From Catonia carolina (taxonomy: Eukaryota > Arthropoda > Insecta > Hemiptera > Achilidae): a stretch of DNA of 64,000 nt. This document shows positions 1 to 12,645 of the stretch, piece by piece. The position numbers were made by a program, and so were the translations under genes. Under the pieces are notes generated by a model. That model ran no database searches, was not told the origin of the DNA, and worked only from the letters and a program-made list of their open reading frames with translations. Location: NCBI GenBank assembly GCA_035578175.1, contig JAQMRL010000014.1, positions 12,836,274 to 12,900,273 on the forward strand. The letters are read 5' to 3'. Every line of letters begins with the position of its first letter. Position 1 is the first letter of the stretch.

Positions 1-516
1 ATTTATTACTTTATTTTTGTACTAAAATGCATATTAAAGCCGCATCTTAAAAAAAACAAATTTTTTACAAGAAAACAGCCTCCCGAAAAATTTTAGCAGA
101 CATGGCGCCTATACTATCTTGTAGAGCATAAAAAAATTGAGTAAACAAAGCAATTTTTAAAAAAATCGTACAAGCCGTTTTTGAGAAAATTGCAAAAAAT
201 GAAAAATAACACGAATAAACTACTTCCGGCTGACCAATTTTGATGAAAATTTTCGTATTGGGTCCTCTAGTAGTAACTAATTTGAGCTTCAAGTTTCAGG
301 TTCGTACAATGTTCCTTTTTTGAGATATTCTGTTCACACACACAGACAGATAGACAGACACAAACACACACAAACCAATCACTAGAAACATGTTTTTTTG
401 GGTTCAGGGGGTCTGAAAACGTGTAGATCCGGTGAAAACTCGATTTCGGAAAATCACATGAAAACAATATTTTTTTCCCTACAAATTCATATGGGCAAGA
501 GAAAGTAAAAATAGTC
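1..516 (-). mobile_element. TGR repeat, cut by window edge
   Basis: Inverse copy: ACAGCCTCCCGAAAAATTTT, CAGACATGGCGCC, an AC tract at 335-380, and the 5' terminus GGGCAAGAGAAAGTAAAAAT at ~515. The 3' half lies outside the window. Confidence 0.75.
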
Positions 517-1071
517 ATAAAATCTTTTTGGAGATAAAATATTTTGTAATCTACGTTATGGTGATTAGTTACACCACACAAGAAATTTCCCAGGAAAGTG
601 AAATCTGCATTAAAATAACTATTTTCTCTTTTTTAGGAACGTTATTTTTAAATAACTGAATTCAACACGCAAATGAATAACAAATTTGGTTAGAGGTAAA
701 CGCACAAATTCGTCAACGACTAGAAATATATTTTAGTCTATGATTTTTATTTCACGTTCTTCCTTTCGATATAATGTTTACTTACCTAAAAGTACAGATT
801 TTTTACATTTCTCCTTTAACTATTTTATTTGTCTTCATATCTTTTAGAAATTACATAAAAAAATTAAAGAATTTATTTTGTTTTTTCTTACTCAATGTCC
901 CTTATATATTAACAAGTATGAATAATTACTTTTCATAAAATTCTTATTTCGTCATTTTTTGTCCATATTGTTACTTGGTTGTTCGTTCTTCATGATTTTT
1001 TTAACTAAGTACAGAAATTTTATACACATTTTGGTTCATTAAATTTTTTTAAATCCAAAGGTAAGTAAATA
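517..1071. other. Unassigned AT-rich stretch
   Basis: Nothing recognised: no exon-like structure, and no repeat shared with the rest of the window. Confidence 0.5.
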
Positions 1072-1999
1072 TGAGGTGTGGCTATTAAATAACTAGACTG
1101 ACGTAAAACAAATTATTTTAATTTTATACATAATCACTTATTGTCACCTTCAATGTACACTCCTTCTCTATCCCTACAACGCTCCATGCGAGTTTTCCAT
1201 TGTTGAAAACAGTGATGGAAGTCATCTTCTGTCAGCTCCTTAAGGACATGAGCCGCTTTCTTCTTTACAGCTTCCACAGACTCAAATCTTGTCCCTTTTA
1301 ATCCAGATTTCACCTTACAGAACAGGTAGAAGTCACATGGTGCATGATCTGGTGAATAAGATGGATGTTTTAACACTGAGATGCTGTACTTGGCTAGGAA
1401 CCTCTTGACATATAACGCTAAATAGCTGGCGCATTGTCTTGGTGGAGAACCAATGATTTGTCCTTCCAGATTTCAGCGCGTTTTTTCCTTACTCTTTGAC
1501 GTAGTTTAGAAAGTACTTGAAGGTAGCAATATTGATTCATTTTTTGACCTTCAGGAACCCAGTGAAGGTACACGATGCCATGGATATAAATAAAAACAAT
1601 CATCATTGCTTTAAATGTTGACTTGCTCATTCAAGCTTTTTTGGCTCTCGGTGAAGTTCGGCTCTTCTAGTGCATGGATTGGCGCTTCGTTTCCAGATCA
1701 TAAGTAAAAACCCACGTTCCATCATATGTTATTATCTTCTACCTGTTCCCTACAGTGAAATCTGCATTAAAAGGGACAAGATTTGAGTCTGTGGAAGCTG
1801 TAAAAGAGAAAGCGGCACGTGTCCTGAAGGAGCTGACAGAAGTTAACTTCCAGCACTGTTTCCAACTATGGAAAATTTGCATGGAGCGTTGTAGGGATAG
1901 AGAAGGAGTGTATATTGAAGGTGACAATAAGTGATTATGTATAAAATAAAAATACAATTTTTTACAACATCAGTCTCGTTATTTAATAGCCACACCTCG
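1072..1999. mobile_element. Mariner with two 3' ends (copy A)
   Basis: 928 bp flanked by TA (1070-1071, 2000-2001). From the left, the minus strand carries the transposase 3' end (ending GVYIEGDNK) and runs back to about the first catalytic Asp region near 1738. From about 1741 the + strand carries VKSALKGTRFESVEAVKEKA and the same 3' end and terminal repeat. So both termini are the transposase 3' end and no 5' end is present. It cannot encode transposase. Confidence 0.82.
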
Positions 2000-2001
2000 T
2001 A

Positions 2002-3349
2002 TGTTGTAGGTTTTTAAATTTAATACAACGTTTTGTTCCAATTTTCAACAAAAAAATTCTTATGTTCACACTCGTGCACTCTAATTTTCACCTTGCCTTT
2101 CAGCGTTCAATTCAACATACGTCATCGCTTGGGTTGCACTTAGAATGACACTTGAATGGCATGCGCTTAGAAGCATGCCATTGACCTGTCCGCACTCGTT
2201 TGAAGAGCTTTGTTTAAAACAAAACATAACGAATATTAATTGAACACTACTCTAAATTAAAGTCTGTTCCTTGCTGCGTTGTTTGGTTTGAATTAGATTA
2301 TTTTATTTTTAAACTATTCAGAGATGCAACAATTTACACATAAAGAGTAATAAGATTTTAGCCTGTTTTCCGTTAATGTGGTTTTTAAACGTCCGTTACT
2401 CCGTCCAGGCTTTTCATAAAAGAACGGCGTTTAAGTACGTTGAAGATCAGAGTTTTCTCTATATGATCTATTAAAAATAGAAGTCTGGTGTTCCATTTTA
2501 AAATGCCGGCCATTTTTTAAAAAAAAAAGTATATTTTGGCTTCACCTAAAGATGGGGAAATGAGTTCGAGTAGGCTATAAACGAGAGATACGCTCCGAGT
2601 ATAATCGTTTAGAAAAACAACTTCTGTGTTTTTCCTACTGCAACTCATTCCGTAGCTCATTTTGTATTATTTAACGATATTTTTATTTAAAAAAATAATC
2701 GCTTTGTTTGACATAATGAAAATTATGTCGCAAGTGACATCGAAAGTTGAAAAAGATAGCGCACCTGTGTGGACATACTGACTTGTCCACACTCGTGCTT
2801 CACTTTTGTTGTGTTTTTAAGAAGGATGAAGATGATTTTATTTTGTTAGGGGGAATCAGTGCGTCATATTTAGTGATTATACAAGTAATAAAACGTAGGA
2901 AATCAAGGTTTACCTACTGTTGTAACCACAGATTGAACGTTGAAACACACAGAAATTCAAGGCTGGTGGAACTTCTTGCGCTACGCCATGCACTATGAAA
3001 ATCTACTACTTCTGATTCATCTTGACGAAAGCGTAGAAGAGAGGCATTGCTTAGCGCAAACGAAAACGCACAAAATTGGACATAGCTATTAAGTTAATTG
3101 ACATATTAAACGTTTACTTAAAAAATTATTTTTTATGAATACTATTTTTAGGTGAATCTTTTTAGTATCTCTATTTTTAGTATCACTTCAACTAAAGAAT
3201 ACCAGAGACAGCAAACCATAGATAATATATAAGAAGATTTGTAATCTCCATGTATTAGGCTTTTCCAAGATGCGACACTAGCGCAACTACCGGTTGTAAT
3301 GAACGTGTTGCCGCCATGGCTTCAAACATACAAATCGAACCGCTTCTTC
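2002..3349. other. Unassigned stretch
   Basis: A small hairpin TGGCATGC...GCATGCCA lies near 2157-2182. Short ORFs at 2747-2998 look incidental. Nothing else is supported. Confidence 0.4.
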
Positions 3350-3450
3350 CACCCTTCCCCCTGCCCATTGCCTACCACCCTTCCCCTGGCCATGGCCTTC
3401 CACCCTTCCCCTGCCCATGTCCTACCACCCTTCCCCTGCCCCTGTCCTAC
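3350..3450 (+). repeat. 25-bp C-rich tandem repeat, four units
   Basis: Units of CACCCTTCCCCTGCCCATGT plus CCTAC at 3350, 3376, 3401 and 3426. A fifth decayed unit follows. Strongly C-biased in an AT-rich setting. Confidence 0.85.
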
Positions 3451-6400
3451 CATTCTTCCCCATTACACAACCCGTACGTTAAAAGTGCCGTTCCAGCGGT
3501 TACCAACCGCTTCTTACACTTACCTTGACCTGTATTTTTGCACAGCTGATCTTCAAATTCACGATTCTATTTCAGCGACAAAAAGTAATAATGCTTTAAC
3601 TGAACAAATTTAATAAATTGTAATTGAAACAGACAGCTTATTTAAATTAGTAAAAATGTTAACATGAAATCAATACTATATTAATTTTGTCACGTTAAAT
3701 AAAAAAATAGCAAGGTATAATTTTTACAACTAAATTATTATGGCAACTAAAATAATTGAAATACACGGTATTTTTAATGGAAAAACTATTGAAACAATAA
3801 CAAATACAACATAATTTAACACTTTATACTTTTAATGTTCAAGAAATAATTTTAAATTGTTTCAAAACATTACAATATAAAAACAGTGGATTTTTACAAG
3901 TTTTTGAAAATAATGAAATAAAACAAACATATGATACATGTTAAAATTCTTAAATTCGTCTGTTGCAACAAATACAATTTGATAAAAAAATTCACTTAAG
4001 GCAATTTTTGTCTATTTCTGAAATGAATGAGTAACTTATCAAATCTGATGACACAAATTGTTTGTCATGTTGAAAGCAATATTTTCACTATAATTTAAAG
4101 TTTAATAGGTATAATGAACAATTAAACACTATATAAATTGATTTGAAATTTGTATATTGTCATATTTTTTAAGAATAACAATGAAATTGGTTTACAAAAA
4201 AATTGTTCTTCCCTGAAATACAATAACCAATTCTTACCACAAGTATTGTTTAAATTTACTTTACTAATTATATAAATGTTGCTACATAATTTCATTCAAA
4301 CATATTTAGTACTGCTATAATAAGCACAGTTATTACAACAATTTCCAACAAAATATTACAGATTATATTGTGTAGTTTTGCAAAACATTAATTATTCATT
4401 ATCTGTAACATGGTCTTTTTTAGTTAATACATATCACCTGAATAAATGCATATCTGTATCTAAGAAATTAAACAAGTTAAGGGGAGGGGTCTGCGTAAAA
4501 ATCCACGGGGAATTTTTTACTTTCTTTTTTATGTTCAAATTTTTATCACTGAAATGCTTACTATACTTCTATACTTTTTAATGGTATAATTATTATTATT
4601 GTTAGTTTACTAGAAAAATTAATAAAAAATTAAACACATATATAGTTGCCATAGAAACAGCTCCTGTTTTTCTCGGTTAAAAAACATGAATTTCAAAGTA
4701 CTGTATCTTGTAAACTAAGAAATGTAATTCTTTCACCATTTTAAACGCCGTTATTTGCTTTTTTAGCTCAGCTATTATCATGCAGAGTTTGGTAATATAT
4801 TATGTTAGAATGGAGACAAGATTAAAATGGCCATCGCATGGCCAAGTGAGCGGGTATTGTTTGTTTACGTTCTGTCGTTTTTACGGTGTAATGAAACTTT
4901 GTTGTTTAGTGTAATGCGAATAAATAAGTTATTGAAAGTTATAGAGTAAATTTAAAAGTTTGTGTTAGTTACCTAATTTTAGTTTAGTGTTACAAAAGTA
5001 AATTTCAGTTTTACGCGGACAAATAGAGTTGGTAGGTTAGTAAGGTGTAGGTAGGTTACAAGAGGAATAAAACGCGCGTTTACTGTTTACAAACTAACCT
5101 AAATAAGTGTTTCATGATTATATTTTTAGTTTTAGAAATTACATAGATTACATAGTTTAGATTAGCCAAGAGAGCACAGGAAGGGTTAACATAAATGGAG
5201 CAGGATTGTTTTGATGTAAGTAAAAAATCAAACATAAACTTTAACTGTTAATTTCCGCAAGTTTTAATTTTCAGTGCGTCTACTCTAAAAACTTCATAAC
5301 TTGAGTTCTAATTGATAAAAATTCATGATTTTTTTAAAAAGATTCAGAAAATTGTGTTCTAGTGGCCCTTGTATTGGTATGTCAAAATACTGTACTAAAA
5401 ATTTGTAATTAAATTTTTAATTTAAAACTAGAATAAAATTAATTAATTTTGAAAAAAAAATTACAGAAATACTCTCAAAACATGTATTTTATATTTAATG
5501 CAAGGTGCCACTAGAACTTTTTGTGCTCTTTATGAAGCACATTTCATTGAACATTTCATTTTTTCTTTTGTGTTTTTTAAGCAAGTTGATAGGTTGATAA
5601 TCAACCGAGTTGGTTTTCCTTGTGAAGCTACGTTTTTTTCACTCGCCCCCCCCCCCGAAAAAAGGGGTTCAAGGGGTGGTAAATTACTGAAAATTTAGGA
5701 ACACACTGTCCATTGTGTCCCTAATAAGTAGGTAAAATACAAACTTTCTAAAATAAAAGGGTACCATTTTTCATTTTTTGGCAGACTCCTCCCCCCTTAA
5801 CTCAATTTTTTTAATTTTTCAGAATAACCAAAAGACATGAAGTTTGTTATTTTCTTGTAAAATTCTGAAGGTATTAGAATTTTGTTTAATTTGTACCCAA
5901 TATAGCCTCTGATAAAGAGATTTAAATGACTAAACAACTTTCTTAACTTCTACAGTTCTCTGACCACCCACAGAACTTAAGTTAATCAAACGAAAACAAA
6001 ACATATTGTGCTAACTCTATTCTGATAAAGAAACAACATTTTATTCACAACTATGTTTGAAAATATTACAGAATTCTGAAACCTATCAGCAAGATAACAA
6101 TAACAAATTAATTCAAAATACATTACTTATTGTCAATAACGAGTATACATTAAATTACAAAAATACTAGCGATTTTAATAATTTTCCACATTATATACAT
6201 CAATGGAGTTAAATGTGCTTACTGCAATTTTAAAAAAAATGGAAGGGTCAGATACCAGTTAATACTGTAAACCATTATATAGAGCATTTCTTGTTGATTT
6301 TCAAACTTAATTTTGCCAAAATTAGAGTAAACACCCTTTACCTCTAGGTAACCTGTAGGTTAAAAAACCTGTAGGTAAACCTGTAGGTAAAAAAAAAAAT

Positions 6401-7706
6401 CATACTTTAATAAGTACTACTACTACATCTTAAAAATACACAAAAAATTATTATAACATCATGCTGAGAGTATGAAACTGTACTTTGAACATGCATTAAA
6501 AAACTGTACATATTCAATATTTTTGTGCAAATCAACATTAGTCAATGCTCAATTTAATGGACTAACACATTTATTAAAATAAACTATGAAAAATAGAATT
6601 AAAAGTTCTTGGATAGAACACTTTACAGCTTAATAACACTACAGGTGGATACCAATGTCTGTCGTGAAACACAGTTAAATTAAGTCATTCATTTATCACC
6701 ATAATACTGGTCACATATGTTTCTATAATGTGTTAATAGTAAACATTGGATTTGCTTAGTCTTATTTTTATCATAAGTTTAAAAAAACGGTACCTTTCAG
6801 GAAGAACTTACCTTATGGGAAGAGCTGAAAAGCATCGTAAAAATTAACATTCCTTAGATTTTTATAATTTTCAAACCGTTTCACATATTCATGAGGCTAG
6901 TCTGTTAAATAGAGCATTGACTGTATTTTAAAAAAAGTTGAATGTTTTTTCACGCTTTAACATTTATTGCTTTTTCGTTTATCATCCAACTATTTTGCAC
7001 AATACTGCTAAGTTATTAGTTAGTATCATTGCAGCAGAAAAAACTTTGTGTTTACATTATACTGGTTTTTATATAAAAAGCAATATAAGGTAAATACAAA
7101 GTTTTTTATATATACATAAAAAACAAAATATTAATTACAATTACACTTACCAATGACAAATCTCATTATTAGTGTACATTAGAGGTAGTAAACTAGCTCG
7201 GTGTAAACTTTGCTAATACTTGAATCATGGAAATAGGCCTTAAGAAATTAAACTGTAGAGAATCTACAATAATTTAGGTTTATAATAACAATTATTTTTT
7301 TCTTACAATGAACTTTGCTTGTTAAGCTTCAAGTACCATCGTGCAATCTTTTGACACAAAATTACAGTTGTCAATGCCCATCATTCAAAAAAGGTAAAAC
7401 TTTTCATTGCTTCTTATTTCATATAATATTATATAAAAATTTGTATGCTATACATGATTTACATATCGTTATTCACCACATACTTTCATTGTTGAAGTAA
7501 TAAATAAACATTTTCGGTAAGTCAATTCCCAATATAATAAATTCATAATACAATTATACAACATAATCCAATTAATAATATTGTAATGAATTTACAAACA
7601 GATAATTGTAAATAGAGGTTCATTTAAAAAGCATAATAACTAAATAAAAAAAACCAACTGATATGATTCATTTACAGCAATATTTGTTTTAATAAACTGA
7701 GTTGAA
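3451..7706. other. Long AT-rich stretch without recognised genes
   Basis: Mostly A/T-rich DNA with short homopolymers and a C10-type run at 5646-5656. Apart from the possible exon at 5195-5215, I see nothing to annotate. It may include intron or UTR of an unrecognised gene. Confidence 0.4.
5195..5215 (+). CDS. Possible short first coding exon
   Basis: ATAAATGG context, seven codons (MEQDCFD), then an ideal GTAAGT donor at 5216. The preceding ~350 bases are less repetitive and could be a 5'UTR. I found no downstream exon to join, so this may be chance. Confidence 0.18.
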
Positions 7707-7862
7707 CTATCTATAGTCCATCTACTGTAGAGTACTCCGCGCGAGGCAAGTGCCTATAGGTTGTAAACGAAAGTTTTACACTAGTTGGCATGTATCTACC
7801 TCTCCGCTGGACAGTTATCTTGCACTACTTTCCGTCATAAAAATAACTACATCTGGTTAAAA
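7707..7862 (+). repeat. R6 repeat
   Basis: It shares TCTACTGTAGAGTACTCCGC, AAACGAAAGTTTTACAC, GTATCTACCTCTCCGC and CATAAAAATAACTACA with 16984-17134. A scrap (GAGTACTCCGACGTAGGC) is also at 46536-46575. About 155 bp, class unknown. Confidence 0.55.
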
Positions 7863-8644
7863 TGAACATTATCATTTAAGCGTTTTCAATTATACCGTTC
7901 TGATTACTTGTAATTATTGTAGTTTCATAATGACTCCTTAATTTATTATCGTAACAGATACATTTAACAAAACAATTTCTTTCTACTTTTTAATGGTTAC
8001 CGCTTTTAATTTCAAAAACTTAACATATTCACTATCATGCAGGTTAACAAAATACAGCTTACAAAACTTTTCAACTTCAGTCTACGAAAAAAATCGAAAC
8101 GAACCGATACAATTCCAAAAGATAACTGATGAAACTAAAAATGAGTTAAACACGGGCAAGTGGAAACAGTTGTATTAAACTAATCACAGACATTAATTAT
8201 TTTAATGATATGAAATAAACAATCTGAAATGATAAACAACGAATCTTTGGAATTGTTTACTCTCCTGTTATAATTCAAGCGCTCATGTATTACTTGTGAC
8301 AAAAAATAATATAACACTGAGTCTATAATAAAAACCTACTAATCATAAATAATAATGTAATACTAGTAAATAATGTAACAATAAATAACAATGTAAGAAT
8401 AAGAATAGTTACATTTCAGTTATTAATGGTAAACTAATGTTCGATTTATAAAACATTTTCTAACAAATGAACAATAAAACAATAAATAATATAAAACAAT
8501 AAATGTACAATAAAACAATAACATATTATTACAGTTAACATATTCCATACATACATACTACACTCGGTTCATGTAAAGTAAACAAACAGTGGTTACCAAA
8601 TCAGCAGCGAAAGCAGTGACTCAGAAAAAATGCATCACTTTTCA
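7863..8644. other. Unassigned AT-rich stretch
   Basis: Contains (AATAATGTAA)-like and ACAATAAAACAATAA-like simple sequence around 8345-8520. No coding signal. Confidence 0.4.
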
Positions 8645-8966
8645 ACCCACCGGGTTGGTCTAGAGGTAAAGTCGTTGCCAAAATCAGCTGTTTAACAGCT
8701 GATTTTCGGAGACGAAGGTTCCTGGTTGAAATCCTAGTATAGGTAGTTACTTTTATACGGATTTGAATGCTTGACAGTGGATACCGGTGTACTTTGATGG
8801 TTGGGGTTCAATTAACCATACTCTCTCAGGAATGGTCGACCTGAGTCTGCACAAGACTACACCTCATTTACACATCATACACATCATCCTCATCTCATTG
8901 GGTCATGGGGTTGCTTATTGTTCTGAATTGAACAGATTGCAACGTACACACATTAGGGATTACTTT
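8645..8966 (+). mobile_element. SINE-1 copy, tRNA-headed
   Basis: Its first ~100 bp have an A-box-like TGGTCTAGAGGTAAAGTCG and a B-box-like GGTTGAAATCC, the internal RNA polymerase III promoter parts of a tRNA-derived SINE. A self-complementary AATCAGCTGTTTAACAGCTGATTTT lies between them in two parts. The body (ACTCTCTCAGGAATGGTCG and GGGTCATGGGGTTGCTTATT) is shared by all five copies in this window. Its 3' end is a GATTAC-type motif. Confidence 0.8.
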
Positions 8967-9384
8967 TTATAAAAACATCACAATGATAACTGATACGTGC
9001 TTTTAACCATATACAGAATTAAACTATAAACAGACACTAAAAAAAATACTATAACACTAAAATTCGTAATTGAAAATAAATTATAAAGCTCGTAAGAACG
9101 ATGCGAGACAATACGATGTCAAAAGCTAACTGGTAGCATTTATAATTATGACATGTTCTTTGTCAAAAATGTGGAAGAGAGATTTATGGGTTTGGATTAC
9201 TCTTTCTCAAATTTAATTGTGAAATAACAAGTGACCAAACTAGATGATTAATCATTAAAATAAAAATATTAACTTTTATTAAAGTTCTCTTGTTTCGTCA
9301 TACACATCAGATGTATTAATACATATAACTTGCAACCACATATATTTATCAAAAAAATGCAATAAAGTATAGGCCTAAAACTTT

Positions 9385-9592
9385 TTATAAATTTATTGAT
9401 CAGTATTTAAAACATCAGTCATGATAGGCCTATGATGTAGTCCTAACAGTTTCATTTACAAAAATACTTTTCAAACTACTTTGTATTTAAATACTTTTGA
9501 AGGTATTTTGCTGTTACTTTTTAATCAGCGTGCACGCATTTTTAAATAATGCGCATGCTGAGTGACATCATTATTTTTTTTACTCAAACTAT
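9385..9592 (-). mobile_element. Diverged fragment of the 340-bp MITE
   Basis: The minus strand matches the middle of the 50.8/52.4-kb MITEs: GATGTCACTCAGCATGCGCA, AAAAGTAACAGCAAAATACC, and a TAGGCCTATCATGACTGATG stretch. Terminal repeats are not preserved. Confidence 0.5.
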
Positions 9593-9625
9593 CTTTCTTA
9601 CAATGAACCGAGTATAGGAGGATAT

Positions 9626-9723
9626 GGTCCTACATGTAAGATCAGTAAAGTGATCTTTCATGTAGGACTATAGGAATCTTGAACAGAATCGACAAAGATC
9701 ACTATAGTGATCTTTGTCGATTC
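9626..9723. repeat. Two adjacent hairpins, one a perfect 38-bp palindrome
   Basis: 9686-9723 is GAATCGACAAAGATCACTA followed immediately by its exact complement, with no loop. 9626-9667 pairs GTCCTACATG with CATGTAGGAC and AGATCA with TGATCT. It sits just after the MITE fragment that ends at 9592. Confidence 0.85.
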
Positions 9724-10885
9724 TTACGTTTACACCACCACGGAATACACAAGTTAATAATACACTCTATTAGTGTTTTTGAAACTTCCTCAAAATGTAC
9801 AGAGCAGTTTCCTCTAACCCAATCGAAGCTAATACTTTGCTTGATGGCCTGTGTCAAGATTTTTGACACATTTTTCTTATAAGCTTCCTCTGACGTCGCT
9901 CTTTGTAAAACAATATACAGTATTTTATCATGATCTACTTTATCTTAACCAAATACAAATATAAATCAAAACACAATCTATTTAAATAAAAAACCTAACA
10001 AATCTGTAAACAATTCAATCATTTTACTATCAAATATTTATGGCGCACATGACACTCCAAAAATTGTAATATTTTAACAATACCTTTCAAAAGACGGTAT
10101 TCATAAGTAAACAAAAATTTACTAAGCTACCATTATTTAACTTAAATATATAGGTATATATAGTATACATTTGTTATCGTATTCTGGTGGTTAGAAATAT
10201 ATTTCAATTTTAAATAATACAGCTGTTTAAAATCCTACATAGGATGTTTCATAAAATAAAAATAAATATACGTCTGTATCTATATACAGTTGTACCTTAA
10301 TAATTTTAATAGATGGAATTTGGAATCTAGATCTTATTATAACAAGATTGTTTTTCAGATTTAGTTTCTTCACTCAGTTGGTTAACTGACTTTTTTCGAT
10401 TATAACACGTTTTTCCATATAATCTAACTGTAATTTATAAACTAAAAAACAGATTGTTAAATCATTAGTAGATAAATAGTTCAGCTGACACCAAATTTAG
10501 TATTATAGACATTAAAAGTACGGTATGGTGTTTCACAGTGTATGATTTAAGGACAATATTATTCATAACTTACATTTCTTTTTGGCAAAAAAAATTATGG
10601 AGTTATCACCTTCTACCTGGTGTCCAGGTATATAGGTCTGTAACACAATCCTCAATTTACAAAATTAAACTCTTTTCTTTTAAAATGTTAACATAACCTA
10701 CAATCAAAAATATATAAACATATATATAAACATCATATACGACACACAATATATTTATTTAATATCACAGGCATAATAATGCTGGTGGATTTTATATACA
10801 GTAATATCACAAGCATAAAGCTTGTGCATAGTTTTAACTAAATTTTCCTGAATATTACACACCTTGCAAGGAATATGAGCTGCCA
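9724..10885. other. Unassigned stretch, possible 3'UTR of the minus-strand gene
   Basis: AT-rich and free of the window's repeat families. It lies downstream of the putative last exon on the minus strand. Confidence 0.3.
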
Positions 10886-12645
10886 CTAAATCACTAAGTC
10901 AAGGACTTGATTAACAAATTCGATGAAAGTTGCTACAGCCCCAGCACGTTCTTCTTCTGAAACAGAGAAAACTACGCATTAATTGCATACTGACATTAAA
11001 ACTCGTATAAGGGAGTAGTAGGCTAGTAAAAAATCTGAAATTAGACATTCTTAATACAAGTACTTCAATGAACTAATAAGAAAACAATGGTCGTAAAATT
11101 CCAATTATTTTCATACAATTAATTCATAATCTGATCGGATCTGCTGTCTGATCAAGCGAGCCTAATTTTTACTTCCTCTTGCCTATATGAATACATAGGA
11201 AGGAAAGTATTGTTTTCATGTCGATTTTTCACTAGATCTCCACGTTTTCAGACCCCATGAACCCAAAAAACATGTTTTTAGCGATTGGTCGGTGTGTGTG
11301 TATCTATGAACAGAATATCTCAAGAACGGAACAACGTACAAACTTGAAACTTAAGTTACATACCACTACCTGACCCGACAAGAACATTTTCATCAAAATC
11401 GGTCAACCGATTCATCAATCTTCAACTCATGATTAAAATAAGGTTATGTTTTTGAGGTTAGTTTTTTTGTTTATTTCTAATGTTAGGTTTATTGTTAATT
11501 ATTTGCAGTGGCAAGAGAAAGTTGTGGGTGTTTCACACCAGATTTTTTAAATAATTAAACAATAACTGCTTAGTTTATAATTTTAATTTTAAAGATAAAT
11601 ATAATGATGTGTTAAAACAATCATGATAGGCAGATAAATTTATCAGATGATACACATTAAAAAGCCTTAGGCCCATCGTATGTAAAAAAAGCTAACATGT
11701 TTTTTATGTAAATTTATCTTGTGGGTTTAAATTTATCATGGGAAATTTAACGGCCTGTATCTTTGTATTTTTTATTGCCTGTCATGCCCTTTTACTGCAA
11801 ATACCAAAATTATTTTTTTTATTATTTATCACAATTCAAACATAATTAAATGTTTGCATTCAAGAAATTCTGTACTATGAATCTCTGCAACAAAAACACA
11901 TTGCAAAAATTTTTTGATTTCTAAATTATCTAAATAGTAAATAAAATAAACCAAAATTATGCACAACATACCATAAAAACTGACTGTATAAATTCTAGCA
12001 GTTACAGGAATGGCTGAATACTTGTACAAGTTTCACTTTAATTTCTTGGAACCTTTAGGTTGTACGTTTTGTCTTCGTCAAATCGTGAATAACACAATCT
12101 AAAACAAAAAAACAAACAAATTCTTTTTTAGTAAAACACGTCAAAAATAAGTTATTACGTAATATTATTGTAGAATTTTTAAAGACAGATTAATAAATGC
12201 TTGTTATTAATCGATAAAGCATATAGGCCTACACAACACTCCACTTTTACAAAAAAAGGAAACTAATGATGAATAGGGTAATACCTGACATGAAAGGATA
12301 GTACATTTATTTCCAAAAAGTAATGACTGTCTTAAATAAGAACGAAAGTTGCACCTAATACTGATATGGTAATTTATTACTTATAGTACATCAAACCGAT
12401 TTGAACAATTTTATTTGAAATCGATACTTTTTAGTATGCTGAATCCGAATATGAACTTACGAATATTAAAATACACACTTTCATCAACAGGCATTTTTAC
12501 TGTAAGAAAATTCAAATATAACGGTCGATTTGGTGTAGTATAAGTAAATAATTACCAATGGAAATATTATATAGCACGATACTTACATTTCTAATAGCTT
12601 CCTAATTTCCTTAGGAAATGTACGAAATTTCCTATTCGAATTCAT
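10886..12645 (-). CDS. Possible small multi-exon gene, unidentified
   Basis: Minus strand. A candidate first exon at 12645-12587 encodes MNSNRKFRTFPKEIRKLLE and ends at a GTAAGT donor (phase 2). A candidate middle exon at 12098-12053 follows TTTGTTTTAG and reads LCYSRFDEDKTYNLK. A candidate last exon at 10956-10886 follows CTCTGTTTCAG and reads EERAGAVATFIEFVNQVLDL, VI, stop. The first two join in frame. The last needs phase 1 and so does not join the middle exon as drawn; an exon or donor is probably missed. I do not recognise the protein. The repeat-poor DNA below 10.9 kb could be its 3'UTR. Confidence 0.3.
11167..11556 (+). mobile_element. TGR repeat, internally deleted
   Basis: It has the 5' part to TCAAAATCGGTCAACCG, then jumps to the 3' part (CTCATGATTAAAATAAGGTT to TTTCACACCAGATTTTTT). 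About 700 bp of the middle is missing; both ends are present. Confidence 0.7.

Noticed and set aside
65..581. Paired ORFs at the left edge
   Set aside because: They fall inside an inverse TGR copy; the same translations recur at other copies in broken form, so they are not genes.
3299..3613. Proline-rich ORF
   Set aside because: It is the translation of a 25-bp C-rich tandem repeat, with no exon signals or homolog I recognise.
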